From Costus lasius (taxonomy: Eukaryota; Streptophyta; Magnoliopsida; Zingiberales; Costaceae): 64,000 nt of DNA. The position numbers and the translations under genes were made by a program. Under the pieces are notes generated by a model. It had not been told where the DNA came from. It did not search any database and saw only the letters and a list, made by a program, of their open reading frames with translations. Shown one piece after another: positions 36,039-46,652 of the stretch. Where the stretch lies: assembly GCA_027563935.2 (NCBI GenBank), contig CM050449.1, positions 10,134,001 to 10,198,000 of the forward strand, given 5' to 3'. Every line of letters starts with the position of its first letter. The first letter of the stretch is position 1.

Positions 36039-36505
36039 GAGGTTTTAGCATAGATTTGTTTGCCTAGAAGAGTTTTCCCACTAGATTAGGGCTTAATTTC
36101 ATCTTTAATTGAAAATGAGAAATTAGGGTTTCATGAATTAGGGCTTTTGCATGATTTAATGTTTTCTCGTTAAATTGAAGATGAAATTAGGGTTATGGTG
36201 TAATGAAATCGTGATTGTGCAATTTTGAGTGAATTCCGAATTTTGGGCGAGCCGGTCACGGCCGTGACGCCCGTCACGGCCAGACCGTAATGGTCTCGTA
36301 ATTCAAACATTATTAAATGTTTGTATTGTGGCAATGATGGTCATCAAGGCCTAGCCATGACACATCATTTGTACATTGTTTGAAATGAAATTCGAATCCA
36401 TTCATTAAGGATATTGCATGAACATGGTAATTGGAATTAAATGTCATTCCAATAATTAATATCTAACACTTAGATTATAATGTTTATTGTATAGGAAGCT
36501 TGTTG

Positions 36506-36818
36506 GTCACCAAAGTGACCTAACTTCAAATTAATAAACATTTAATCATAATGTTAGAGATTAGTGGTGATGCCTAATTAAAGGTTTATTGTAAGGGAGG
36601 CATGTTAGTCACCAAAGTGGCCTTGCTTCAAATTAATAAAAATTTAATAAGGATATCACAATTTATGTAGACACTTAATTTGATGCTCATTGTATGGGAA
36701 GTATGTTAGTCACCAAAGTGGCCTTACTTCGGTTTGATGAACATCAATGAGTGTCAAAAAACTTATTGGAACTCTTAGACTTGTTCATTTAGAATGAGGC
36801 ATGTTAGTCACCAAAGTG
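36506..36818 (+). repeat. Four roughly 100-bp tandem units in the Copia leader
   Basis: GTCACCAAAGTG occurs at 36506, 36608, 36709 and 36807, at spacings of 102, 101 and 98 bases. Each is followed by (G/A)(A/C)CTTRCTTC-like sequence, then AT-rich filler with TTAAT. In the first unit the core is GGTCACCAAAGTGACC, an inverted repeat with six-base arms. Degenerate relatives (TTGCCCAAAGGT, TTGTCCAAAGAT) follow at about 36930, 37008 and 37100. Confidence 0.85.
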
Positions 36819-37199
36819 GCCTTGCCTAAATGTGAATGAACATTAGTTTAGGAATTATGGATTGTTCATAAAGTAGAGATATGACATTAAGGTTTATGAA
36901 CAATCAAGTTTGTTAATTGTAAGCTATAAGGTTGCCCAAAGGTGAACCATTGCTTACCATTACAAACAATCAAAGGGACCAATAATTATATCTACTAAAT
37001 GAGTTTGTTGTCCAAAGATAACATCACATTGAGTATGGTATAATTGATTGTCCATTAAATTCTTGCTTTATGCATACTTAAAGTTTTGTATTGAACTGTT
37101 GCCCAAAGGTCATTTCAATGCATGTTATAGTTTAATCTGAATCCTTTATGTTTGTTTCAAAGCATTAATTTTGAGCATGTATTATTGTTTGCAGTATCA

Positions 37200-40100
37200 A
37201 TGAATCTCTTTGCATCTGGCAATGCTGTAGTTAAGTTCAATGGTTTGAACTATAGTGAATGGTCAGAACAGGTCCAATTTCACCTCGGTGTGTTGGACAT
37301 TGACCAAGCTATAATTTCAGACTATAGACCTCCAGCCTTAACCGATTCCAGTACAGAGGCTGAGAAGGTTTCCTTCAGAGCCTGGGAGAGGTCTAATAGG
37401 CTGTGTCTGAACTTAATGAGGATGACTATGGCAGAAAATATTAAGCCATCAATGCCAAAGACTGAGTATGCTAGGGAGTTCATGTCCATGTTAAAGGAAC
37501 ACTCACAATCTGACTTAGCTGACAAGTCAATTGTGGGATCACTGATGAATGAGCTGACGACCAAGAAGTTTGATTGGTCAAAGCCCATTCATGATCATGT
37601 AACAGAGATGACCAACCTTGCTGCAAGGTTAAAGACTTTTGGGATGGAGGTCAATGAGAGCTTCCTTGTTCAGTTTATTATGCTATCTCTTCCTATAGAG
37701 TTTGGCCAGTTCCAGGTGAACTACAACACCATAAAGGATAAATGGGACTTGAAAGAGCTTAAGGCCATGCTCATTCAGGAAGAGGGTAGGCTAAGGAAGA
37801 TGAAAGGGAACTCCATCCACCTTGCCTTTGGTGAGGGTGGTAGCAGTAGCAAGACTAAAAGTAAATCACCAAAGAAGTTTAAGGGCAAAAAGAAAGGTAA
37901 AGGCATCAGTAAAGCTAATGATGCCACAGCCATCAAAAGACAGAAATGCTTCTTCTGTGGCAAGGAGGGGCATATAAAGAATGACTGTCTGAAAAGGAAG
38001 GCTTGGTTCGAAAAGAAAGGTATTAATTACATTTCTGTATGTTTCGAATCAAATATTATTGAAGTCCCTAAAAACACTTGGTGGTTAGATTCAGGTGCCA
38101 CTACTCATGTTTCTCACATTTCACAGGGATTTCTTTCAATCCAGCCCATAAGAGGAGCTGATCAGTTCTTGCTCATGGGGAACAGGATGAAGGCACGAAT
38201 AGATGGAGTAGGGACATATAGGATGATTCTAGACACTGGTTGTCTACTAGATCTTGAAAGGTGTCTGTATGTTCCTACTTGTGCTAGAAACCTTGTATCC
38301 CTTGGTAAACTGGATTTGTTAGGTTTTAATTTTGAGATTGGAAATGGTACTTTTTCATTGTATAAACAGAAGTGCTATTATGGTTCTGGTGCTTTAGTTG
38401 ATGACTTATACCGTTTCAATCTTGATGTTAATTATGCCGATTCCCTGTTTTATGTTGAAAACAATTCTGGTATGAAACGTAGTGCACTGAATGAAAAGTC
38501 TGCTCTCTTGTGGCATAAGAGACTAGGTCATATATCCAAAGATAGGATGTTGAGGTTGATGAATTGTAATATCATACCTCAACTGAATTTGGATGACCTA
38601 GGTGTGTGTATTGACTGTGTAAAAGGTAAACAGTCAAAACACATAGTAAAGACTCCTGCCACAAGGAGTACTCAACTCCTTGAGTTGATACACACTGATA
38701 TCTGTGGGCCTTTTGACATCCCTACTTGGGGTGGAGAAAGGTACTTTATCACCTTTATTGATGATTACTCACGGTATGGTTATATCTACTTGCTCCACGA
38801 AAAGTCTCAATCTGTGGATGTCTTAAAGATATTCATAGATGAGGTGGAAAGGCAATTAGATAGAAAGGTGAAAGTCGTGAGGTCTGATAGAGGTGGTGAG
38901 TATTATGGTAAGGTTGGCTCAAGTGGACAGGTTCCTGGTCCATTTGCCAAATTCCTCGAAAGTCAGGGCATTTGTGCTCAGTACACAATGCCAGGTACAC
39001 CACAGCAAAATGGTGTAGCTGAAAGGCGGAACCGTACATTAATGGATATGGTTAGGAGTATGTTTATAAATAGTAACTTACCCCAATCATTGTGGATGTA
39101 TGCATTAAGGACTGCTGTATATCTCTTAAATCGAGTTCCTAGTAAGACAGTTCCTAAGACTCCTTATGAACTGTGGACAGGTAGGACACCCAGTTTGAGG
39201 CATCTCCATGTTTGGGGATGTGCAGCAAAAGTAAAGGTATATAATCCACATGAAAGGAAATTAGATTCCAGGACAGTCAGTGGATTTTTCATTGGCTACC
39301 CTGAGAAATCAAAGGGGTATAGATTCTATTGTCCTAACCATAGTACAAGAATAGTTGAGTCTGGTAATGCTAAATTTATTGAAATTGGTGAGGTCAGTGG
39401 GAGTGGGAAACCACATCAGTTGGATATTCAGGAAATGCAGATGGACTTAGTTCCATCTAGTATTTCCATTGAGGATGTTGTTCCAGTTGTTGAATCACAG
39501 CCTTTCAACACACAAGAACAAGTGAATGATCCAAACCCACTGACTGAAGACAATCTCAATGATCAAATCACATGTAATGAAAATGTGAGTCAACCACCTG
39601 AAATAGCATTAAGGAGGTCTGAAAGGATTAGAAGACCAGCTATTTCAAATGACTATGTGGTTTACTCAGTTGAAAATGAATGTGATATTAGCATTGTAAA
39701 AGATCCAATCTCATTCCAAGATGCCATGGAAAGTGACAATTCTGAAAAGTGGTTTAATGCCATGAAAGATGAGTTGAAATCAATGGATGATAACAATGTT
39801 TGGGATCTTGTAGTACTACCCGATGGTTGCAAGAAAGTCGGCTGTAAATGGGTCTTTAAGACCAAGCTTGACTCGAAAGGCAACATTGAGAAGTACAAGG
39901 CCCGGCTTGTTGCCAAAGGTTTCACTCAGAAGGATGGTATTGACTATAAAGAAACCTTTTCTCCTGTATCGAGAAAGGATTCTTTAAGGATTGTTATGGC
40001 TTTGGTGGCTCATTATGATCTTGAGCTTCACCAAATGGATGTAAAGACCGCCTTCTTGAATGGTGACTTAGAGGAAGAGGTGTATATGAGCCAACCTGAA

Positions 40101-41282
40101 GGGTTCATTACCACAGGTAAAGAAAATCATGTGTGTAAATTAAATAAGTCAATATATGGACTTAAACAAGCTTCCAGGCAATGGTATCTTAAGTTTAATG
40201 ATATCGTTACCAATTATGGTTTTGTAGAAAACACTGTTGATCGGTGTATCTACATGAAAGTAATTGGAAGCAAGTTTATTATATTGGTCCTATATGTTGA
40301 TGACATCTTGCTTGCTACAAATAATAAAAGTCTGTTACATGATGTAAAGTTGTTTCTCTCTAGTCACTTTGAAATGAAGGATATGAATGAGGCAACCTAT
40401 GTGATTGGAATAGAAATATTCCGTGATAGATCACAAGGATTGTTAGGGTTGTCTCAGAAAAGCTATATCTGTAAAGTGCTAGAGAGATTCTTTATGGATC
40501 AGTGTAGTCCATGTGTTGTTCCTATTCAGAAAGGGGATAAGTTCAGTGAAAAGCAGTGTCCCCTATCTGAATTGGAGCGTAAGGAAATGGACACTACTCC
40601 TTATGCATCAGTGGTCGGGAGCTTGATGTATGCTCAGACCTGCACTCGGCCGGATATCAGCTTTGCAGTTGGTATGCTCGGCCGATATCAAAGTAATCCC
40701 GGAAGGTGCCACTGGTTAGCTGCTAAGAAGGTCCTTCGGTATCTACAAGGCACGAAGGATCACATGCTCACTTACAGGCGATCTCCACAGCTGGAGGTCA
40801 TTGGGTATTCGGATTCAGATTACGCTGGCTGTGTGGATACCCGGAAATCCACCTTTGGATATTTGTATCTTCTTGCTGGAGGCGCGATATCATGGCGCAG
40901 CGGGAAGCAGTCAGTCATAGCTACTTCAACTATGGAGGCTGAATTCGTGGCTTGCTTTGAGGCCATGGTTCAGGGAAAGTGGCTGCGTAACTTTATCTCG
41001 GGGCTTGGGCTTGTCGACAGCATAGCCAAGCCGCTGAGAATTTATTGTGATAATACCGCAGCAATCTTCTTCGCAAAGAATGATAGATACAGTAAAGGTG
41101 CAAAACACATGGATTTAAAGTATCTAGCATTAAAGGAAGAAGTGCAAAAGCAGGCAGTATCTATTGAGCACATCAGTACAGATCTTATGACAGCGGATCC
41201 GTTGACTAAGGGATTGTCCCCTAAGATATTTACCGGACATGTCGAACGGATGGGGATAATCGAAAGAGCCTTGTTGACTTGA
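37200..41282 (+). CDS. Copia gag-pol polyprotein
   Basis: About 1360 residues from the ATG at 37200; an in-frame ATG at 37152 would add 16. I prefer 37200 because the Gag N-terminus (MNLFASGN, then FNGLNYSEW) begins there; a TTTGCAG acceptor-like string sits just before it. Domains in order: Gag; zinc knuckle CFFCGKEGHIKNDC from about residue 250; aspartic protease DSGATTH at about 297; integrase with LLWHKRLGHIS (about 438) and catalytic Asp in HTDICG, Asp in SDRGGEY (about 563) and Glu in GVAERRN (about 608). RT follows with KARLVAKGF, MDVKTAFLNGDL and YVDDILL (about 1034), then RNase H with SDSDYAG (about 1206), STMEAEF and HMDLKY. No stop or frameshift was seen, so it is potentially functional. 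I do not assign a Copia lineage. Confidence 0.95.
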   Translation: MNLFASGNAVVKFNGLNYSEWSEQVQFHLGVLDIDQAIISDYRPPALTDSSTEAEKVSFRAWERSNRLCLNLMRMTMAENIKPSMPKTEYAREFMSMLKEHSQSDLADKSIVGSLMNELTTKKFDWSKPIHDHVTEMTNLAARLKTFGMEVNESFLVQFIMLSLPIEFGQFQVNYNTIKDKWDLKELKAMLIQEEGRLRKMKGNSIHLAFGEGGSSSKTKSKSPKKFKGKKKGKGISKANDATAIKRQKCFFCGKEGHIKNDCLKRKAWFEKKGINYISVCFESNIIEVPKNTWWLDSGATTHVSHISQGFLSIQPIRGADQFLLMGNRMKARIDGVGTYRMILDTGCLLDLERCLYVPTCARNLVSLGKLDLLGFNFEIGNGTFSLYKQKCYYGSGALVDDLYRFNLDVNYADSLFYVENNSGMKRSALNEKSALLWHKRLGHISKDRMLRLMNCNIIPQLNLDDLGVCIDCVKGKQSKHIVKTPATRSTQLLELIHTDICGPFDIPTWGGERYFITFIDDYSRYGYIYLLHEKSQSVDVLKIFIDEVERQLDRKVKVVRSDRGGEYYGKVGSSGQVPGPFAKFLESQGICAQYTMPGTPQQNGVAERRNRTLMDMVRSMFINSNLPQSLWMYALRTAVYLLNRVPSKTVPKTPYELWTGRTPSLRHLHVWGCAAKVKVYNPHERKLDSRTVSGFFIGYPEKSKGYRFYCPNHSTRIVESGNAKFIEIGEVSGSGKPHQLDIQEMQMDLVPSSISIEDVVPVVESQPFNTQEQVNDPNPLTEDNLNDQITCNENVSQPPEIALRRSERIRRPAISNDYVVYSVENECDISIVKDPISFQDAMESDNSEKWFNAMKDELKSMDDNNVWDLVVLPDGCKKVGCKWVFKTKLDSKGNIEKYKARLVAKGFTQKDGIDYKETFSPVSRKDSLRIVMALVAHYDLELHQMDVKTAFLNGDLEEEVYMSQPEGFITTGKENHVCKLNKSIYGLKQASRQWYLKFNDIVTNYGFVENTVDRCIYMKVIGSKFIILVLYVDDILLATNNKSLLHDVKLFLSSHFEMKDMNEATYVIGIEIFRDRSQGLLGLSQKSYICKVLERFFMDQCSPCVVPIQKGDKFSEKQCPLSELERKEMDTTPYASVVGSLMYAQTCTRPDISFAVGMLGRYQSNPGRCHWLAAKKVLRYLQGTKDHMLTYRRSPQLEVIGYSDSDYAGCVDTRKSTFGYLYLLAGGAISWRSGKQSVIATSTMEAEFVACFEAMVQGKWLRNFISGLGLVDSIAKPLRIYCDNTAAIFFAKNDRYSKGAKHMDLKYLALKEEVQKQAVSIEHISTDLMTADPLTKGLSPKIFTGHVERMGIIERALLT

Positions 41283-41440
41283 GTGATCTTGTATATGCGC
41301 ATATGTAAAGTGATTGCTCAAGTGTTGTAAAGATACTAAATTTTTTTATTTTTTTTTTGAATTCTATTAAAGTTGCTTTTGTTGTCTTGCTTCACATGTA
41401 AAGTTTGCAAATTATAGTTATGTGAATGCAAGTTTGTTTT

Positions 41441-41603
41441 GAGAATTATGGTGTTTCTCATATAATGGTATTTGATTTTGAGATGTATGGTTTATCTCAA
41501 TTGTTGATATTTGTTTGAGATTGTGGTTTTCTCAAATGGTATTTGATTTTGAGAGTATGGTTTTTCTCAAATGAAAGTTTATTGAGAATTGTGGTTGTTT
41601 CTC
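41441..41603 (+). repeat. Five GAGA...TCTC hairpin repeats in the Copia 3' UTR
   Basis: Five short units, each GAGA, an inner TATGGT/TGTGGTT, then TCTC, lie at 41441-41459, 41480-41498, 41517-41533, 41551-41568 and 41584-41603. They are separated by AAATGGTATTTGATTTT-like spacers. Each can fold as a small stem-loop. Confidence 0.8.
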
Positions 41604-41777
41604 GATATGAAAGTTTACTGGATTGGTTTTATTGTGATGATGGAAGGAATTGTATCAATGTATATGATATATGCCCGCCATTGTTCCTTAAAACTTAATT
41701 CATGTATGTTATGGTTGATTAGATTTACTTATATGTTTACTTATAGCAATTGTTAAACCAGGATGTGTATGTGAGCC

Positions 41778-41788
41778 AAGTGGGAGAA
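41778..41788 (+). other. Polypurine tract of the Copia element
   Basis: AAGTGGGAGAA directly precedes the TG of the 3' LTR. Confidence 0.8.
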
Positions 41789-42790
41789 TGTAAGGAAAAT
41801 TCCCCATTTTGTCCTTGAGCCGTCACGGCCGTGACCACCGTCACGGGCTGGCCGTGACGCTCTCGGCAAACTAAAAGTTTGGGCGTATCAAGGCCGTTAC
41901 GCAGTCGGGCTTGGCCACTTGACGTGCGTTACGGCCGTGACACCCGTCACGGCTTGACCGTAACGGACCCAAAAGTAAAGCATAAATTATGGAATTTTTC
42001 TCTTTGGTGGCTCACATAATTACGTTGGTTTAATAATAATCAAGTAAATCATAATCATTGTAAATCACTAATTATTAAAGACTCCATATGATGGTAGTTG
42101 GGGTATTATGGTAAGATTAGTGATGGGTGAATTAAACACCCTCTCCTCTGACTTTAAATGATAGCTAAATGGAAATTGAAATGTGGATTAATGCCATTGA
42201 GGGATTAATTAAAGGTTAAGTGTAAATTAAGTTAATTTGGATTGAAATGATGATTGAGTTTAATGTTTAGGTAAGTGGAATTAAATGATATTTAATTCCA
42301 TTGTACTGTAGCCTGAAACATTTACTCGGTTGAAAGGATTAATAAAATAATCTTTTCTTTTTTAATCCTTTAACTTACCTTTTCACTTACACGTGAACGA
42401 GATCATCTTCTCGTCTCTCTCTCGACCTGGCTGGAAAAAGAATAGGGGCGACGGCTGCTGCTCCCGTGTGTGATCCGATTCACAGTAAAGAGAAGGGAGA
42501 TAGGGTAGGCGCCTGAAAGTTTTGTTTTTCCACATTTCGTTTCTCTCTCAGCGCCATTGAAGAAGAAGGCTATTAAGGAGAAGGATAGAGGAGAAAAGTC
42601 CTTAAATCTCAAGCCCTAATTTCTGCATCCATCCTCTTGGAAAGAAGGTTCATCCATGGAGAAAGGTATGTTTCTTTTTCCAGAAAATTTCGTTTTCATT
42701 GTGGGAATAGGTTGAACAAGTCTTTGCTAAATATTGATCCATTGTTTGTTTTCTCTTCATGCTTCCGCTGCGAGAATATGAGATCCTACA
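41789..42790 (+). repeat. 3' LTR of the Copia element (1002 bp)
   Basis: Same length as the 5' LTR. Differences seen: GATTCC/GACTCC, AATTCT/AATTCC, CTTCTTG/CTTCTCG, GGTAAG/GGTAGG and GCGGGA/GCGAGA. Confidence 0.93.
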
Positions 42791-42795
42791 ACTGC

Positions 42796-43601
42796 AAGAT
42801 GCACCTAATCAGCACTAAATTTTTCCCAATCTAATCACTCCAGCACAACAAGTCCATCAGAAGCATCTAACCAGCGATCTTTTAATCATTGACAATCATT
42901 CTCCACAAGCAAGGAATAAGCAGAGAGGTCTGATACTAACTACCAATTTTTACTCCCACCCTTCGGTTAGGTCTCTCTACAATAATTTGCGTGGATAATC
43001 AAGGTCAGCATGCAGGTGATAAAGAAGCCACTGTCGTGCGCGTGGACTTTTAAGCCACCTTGTGGGTTGGGCATGCATGTCCACTTCAAGATTGTATTAG
43101 TTTGACTTGTTGCCAGTAATGTTTGAGTTACTCCAAAGGCGACAAATCTAACTCCACCTTGTTGACGAAGCAGAGTGTGGCTTTTGATCCAGCACATTAT
43201 GATATGAAAAATGTCGAACAGCTGATAGCAGCAGAATACGTCCATTTCTGACCAATGATATATTACTGAAACAAATTGATTCTTCAATCCTAAGTCCACT
43301 GTAATATTGAATCTTGCTAATTGACTTGCCAGACTCTTTGTTTATAAGCTGTCTTTGTGCAGGATACGCGAGATGTACAATATGTATGTGATGGTGTAGT
43401 GAAGGTAAAGCCAAACAACAGGAAGTAGGATTCAGGCTTTCTTCCAGTATACACACCAACCTATATATATCTAAGCAATCTGCCTAGTGAATGCCTAGAA
43501 AGGAAAAACGAAAGGAAATAAAAAGGTTGGGGCAGGGAAGACGTAGCTGATGAGGTATGTTTCGGTAGCTAAGTGCTAAATTGTTGGACTATCTGAAAGT
43601 C
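42796..43601. other. Right flank of duplication unit 2
   Basis: It continues unit 2 after the Copia insertion and matches about 24848-25588. Small indels separate the copies, for example extra bases near 43190-43220 and 43376-43425. No gene was recognised. Confidence 0.6.
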
Positions 43602-45652
43602 TTCTCCTGAGTTGACTTAGAAAGTCTTGTCAAATCAGACCTAACCAGATCATTGATTAATATACTGACTGAATTCAAGATGGTGGGAGACTCACACACA
43701 CTCACTCACGTATAGTTGACCCATTGTCCTCTTGAAAACTCTGACTTGCCTTGTATATTTTTGCTTTGCTTCAAGAGAATTAGTAATTTTCTTCATATTC
43801 CATAAGCATGCTTATGGCACACCATCTCATAGATGGTTTAATAATTGATTATCTAATGTATTTGAAAGAATAATCTTTTACATGAATCGGACACATTTAA
43901 GCATTCTTAGTTGGTACCATTTTTCGAAAAAGCGTCTATTGTTTAAAAAAATAAATTAACTTAGTAACATTTTTTTTTATATTTATGTTATTTCTGTTTC
44001 AATTTTCACTATAATTAATTATACGAACCTTATTTCTTTTGATATATCTATTTGAGAATAAAAGTGGGTTAATTTTACAAAAAGCAACTATCTTGAAGTA
44101 TAAATCAAACTAAAGTAGGAATAATCTTCGATGGCTCTTTTATAAAGATGATGTATGTAATGCTACCATATACACACAACTATACTATACATTAAGTAGA
44201 ATGTATGATCTTTTTCAAACATTAAGTTGTCAATCATGCTTAATGTCTTCTCAGGGTCCCACTCGACCACTTCTGCAAAGGTGGAGGCTTCTTAATCACT
44301 CCATTAAGCTCATTACTAATTAGACTGATCTTGATTATATTGTCTATTAATGCAGCACATTTTTCGATAGAATTAATTCCTCAAAATAAAAAAGATAAAA
44401 TCTTCAAAAAAAAATCCAACAACACCTACTATTACTCATCATTACAAAGTTTTTAGCTGTTAATTACAATAATATTTCATTTGCCCTTGGAATCAAATTA
44501 AAAGTTAATTGGGGGAAAAGAGAGATGAATTAATGATAACACGAGTCTTAACTCTTAAGCATAAGCCCTTCTGTTTGCAAATAATTAACTGTAAAAAAGC
44601 AACCGCTTTTGCTGAAAAGCTCAAGCAATTTGATGAAAGATTCTTCCTGAACAATTAAAGCTTATTTGGCTCACTGTTACGGTTTTAGTAATAGAAAGAT
44701 GGCTTTGGTGAAGATAAAAAAGGTTAATTAGACCTACCGCCTAATGTTTGATCTCATAATTACCCTTCAAAGAGAGTGGGTTTCAATTTAATGAGCTACT
44801 GTGGCAGACATTATATGATCTACAGATTAATTTTTTCTTTAAATGATATAACCTACCAAAGCAAATGTTAGTGCTTCTATTCTTTGTATATTCAAAGTAA
44901 GTAAGAGAAAAAAAACAGAACAAAGGGTCATTTTCACATTGCCCCCTAATTTTTTAGTTACGTTACATATCCCAAGAGCCTGTGACTCATTTTTAGAATA
45001 TAAAATTTATTATACTGTAGTAATTGAAAATTACATATCAAATAGTCATTATTTTTTTTTTAGCGTATAATAATCTCTTATATATCGACCAATATACAAC
45101 GCAAATATGTTATCTTGATTTTTCATCCCTACTGGAGAAAGCAGACAAGTTCTATGGAGGGAGCATTTCTATCCCAAATATATCTGAAAAATACAGATGA
45201 ATCTATTGCTTTGTTTTCTGATAATTACACTTGTGGTTCTACATGCATGATAACTAATGAGGTCAAATCCTGAAGACAAACACGATAGAATTGATGCTTA
45301 CACTTTAAACAAACTAATCTACCGCAAGATCATGTTTCCTTCAGCTACAATATGACATAGCTGTTGCTTCTCTGCATACTGCCTTCTGACTATTGTAGGC
45401 ATCAGAGCTGCTCAGTGGCGACCTAAATTTGTTGTGTCAATGAACAGAGACCGTGGCAGTACTCAGTACCCGGCTGTGGCTACGGGCGCACATCTTTCTT
45501 TCCCGCGACCCACCATGGTCAAGCCCACCTTTCTCAATTTCTCCCACCCCACCGCCATGGTCAAGCCCACCTTTCTCAATTTCTCCCTCCAAACTCCATT
45601 AAAAGGGTAGCCAATTCCTGCTCCTCGTCTCCCCCCATACACACCAGACGCC
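43602..45652. other. Intergenic, AT-rich; 5' region of the CCT gene at its right end
   Basis: No gene or mobile-element boundary was recognised at 43602-45400. Just upstream of the CCT gene, CCATGGTCAAGCCCACCTTT and the following CTCAATTTCTCCC occur twice in tandem (about 45512-45595). Confidence 0.5.
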
Positions 45653-46652
45653 ATGTTCCATTCCACTTCTTCCTCCTCGTACAGCGACGCCGCCTTCCTC
45701 TCTTCTGCCCTCTTCTCCGCCACCGCCCCTGACTCTCTGCCGTACGACGCCAACGGCTGCCTCCCCCCTTTCCTCTCCTCCTCTCCTCCCTACCCCCCTT
45801 TCCTCTCCTCCTCTCCTCCCTATGCCGCCGCTTATCAACTCCACAGGAGCAGAAGCACTCACTCCCTTCCTCTTTACCACCACATTCCCAACTCCCTCAA
45901 AGCCCCACCTCCACCTCCTCCGCTGCTGCTGTCATCGCCCCCCTCCTCGTCCTCCTGCGATTACCTCGACCTCCACGCCGGTCCCCTGAGGCGGGTCTTC
46001 AGCACCGGCGACCTCAAGGTGACCAAGTCCTCGTCTTTCCCAGCTCCCGTCTCCCAAAATCTCACTTTTAGTCGCTCCTCGCGCTCAAAATTGAATCTTT
46101 GGCCGTGTTCTGTTAATTATAATAACAGGGGATGAATGCTCTGTGCGACAATTACAGCCAGGACGGAGCAAGTGTTACCGCAAAAGTCGGGCGATACAGT
46201 GCGGAGGAGAGGAAGGAGAGGATTGAAAGGTACCGCAGCAAGCGCAATCAAAGGAACTTCCACAAGAAAATCACTGTGAGTTGTTGATCGTTTCATCTTT
46301 TTTTTCTTCTCACCGCTAGCATCGTTAAATAGATTCGTGTGGCATTCGCTAGTACGCGTGCAGGAAGACATTGGCCGACAGCCGGCCGCGCGTTAGGGGT
46401 CGGTTTGCGAGGAACGGCGAGATGGAGGCGGAAACGGAGACGGAGATTGAAATGGCGGCGGCGGCAATTAGTGTCAGCTACGATAACTATGAAGACAAGC
46501 AGAGCTGCGGCGACGGCCGCGGGGACAATGGAGGCGACCTGTGGAGCCACGTCCAGGCGGCCATGGTGGAGGCAGACGATGGCGAGTGCTGCTACTACGA
46601 GGACGTTTTAGCCATCTTCGCCGACGACTTCTCCATGAACCCTCTCTCGTGA
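45653..46652 (+). CDS. CCT-motif family protein (no B-box)
   Basis: Three exons: 45653..46018, 46129..46275, 46353..46652, about 270 residues, all GT-AG and phase 0. The N-terminal part is Ser/Pro rich and includes a tandem PPFLSSSPPY repeat. A family block RRVFSTGDLK ends exon 1, and exon 2 starts GMNALCDNYSQ. The CCT domain is split over exons 2 and 3: RYSAEERKERIERYRSKRNQ and RNFHKKIT, then YACRKTLADSRPRVRGRFAR. The acidic C-terminus has YYEDVLAIFADDF. The CCT domain serves nuclear localisation and NF-Y/DNA contact in CONSTANS-type regulators. No B-box or response-regulator domain is present, so this is a CMF-type gene with a probable role in transcription control. The exon 1 donor (AAG|GTGACC) is the least certain boundary. 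Confidence 0.87.

Larger units (their letters stand above)
35023..42790 (+). mobile_element. Intact Copia-type LTR retrotransposon
   Basis: 5' LTR 35023-36024, PBS 36027-36038, repeat-bearing leader, one gag-pol frame to 41282, repeat-bearing 3' UTR, purine tract 41778-41788, 3' LTR 41789-42790. The target duplication is ACTGC (35018-35022 and 42791-42795), and unit 1 has the empty site (near 24843). The domain order protease-integrase-RT-RNase H makes it Copia. Both LTRs are 1002 bases with about five differences, all transitions, by my reading. The frame shows no break. All parts needed for transposition appear present. Confidence 0.95.

Noticed and set aside
37152..37199. Upstream in-frame ATG as the start of the Copia polyprotein
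   Set aside because: The extra 16 residues do not look like Gag, and an acceptor-like TTTGCAG precedes the ATG at 37200. It remains possible.
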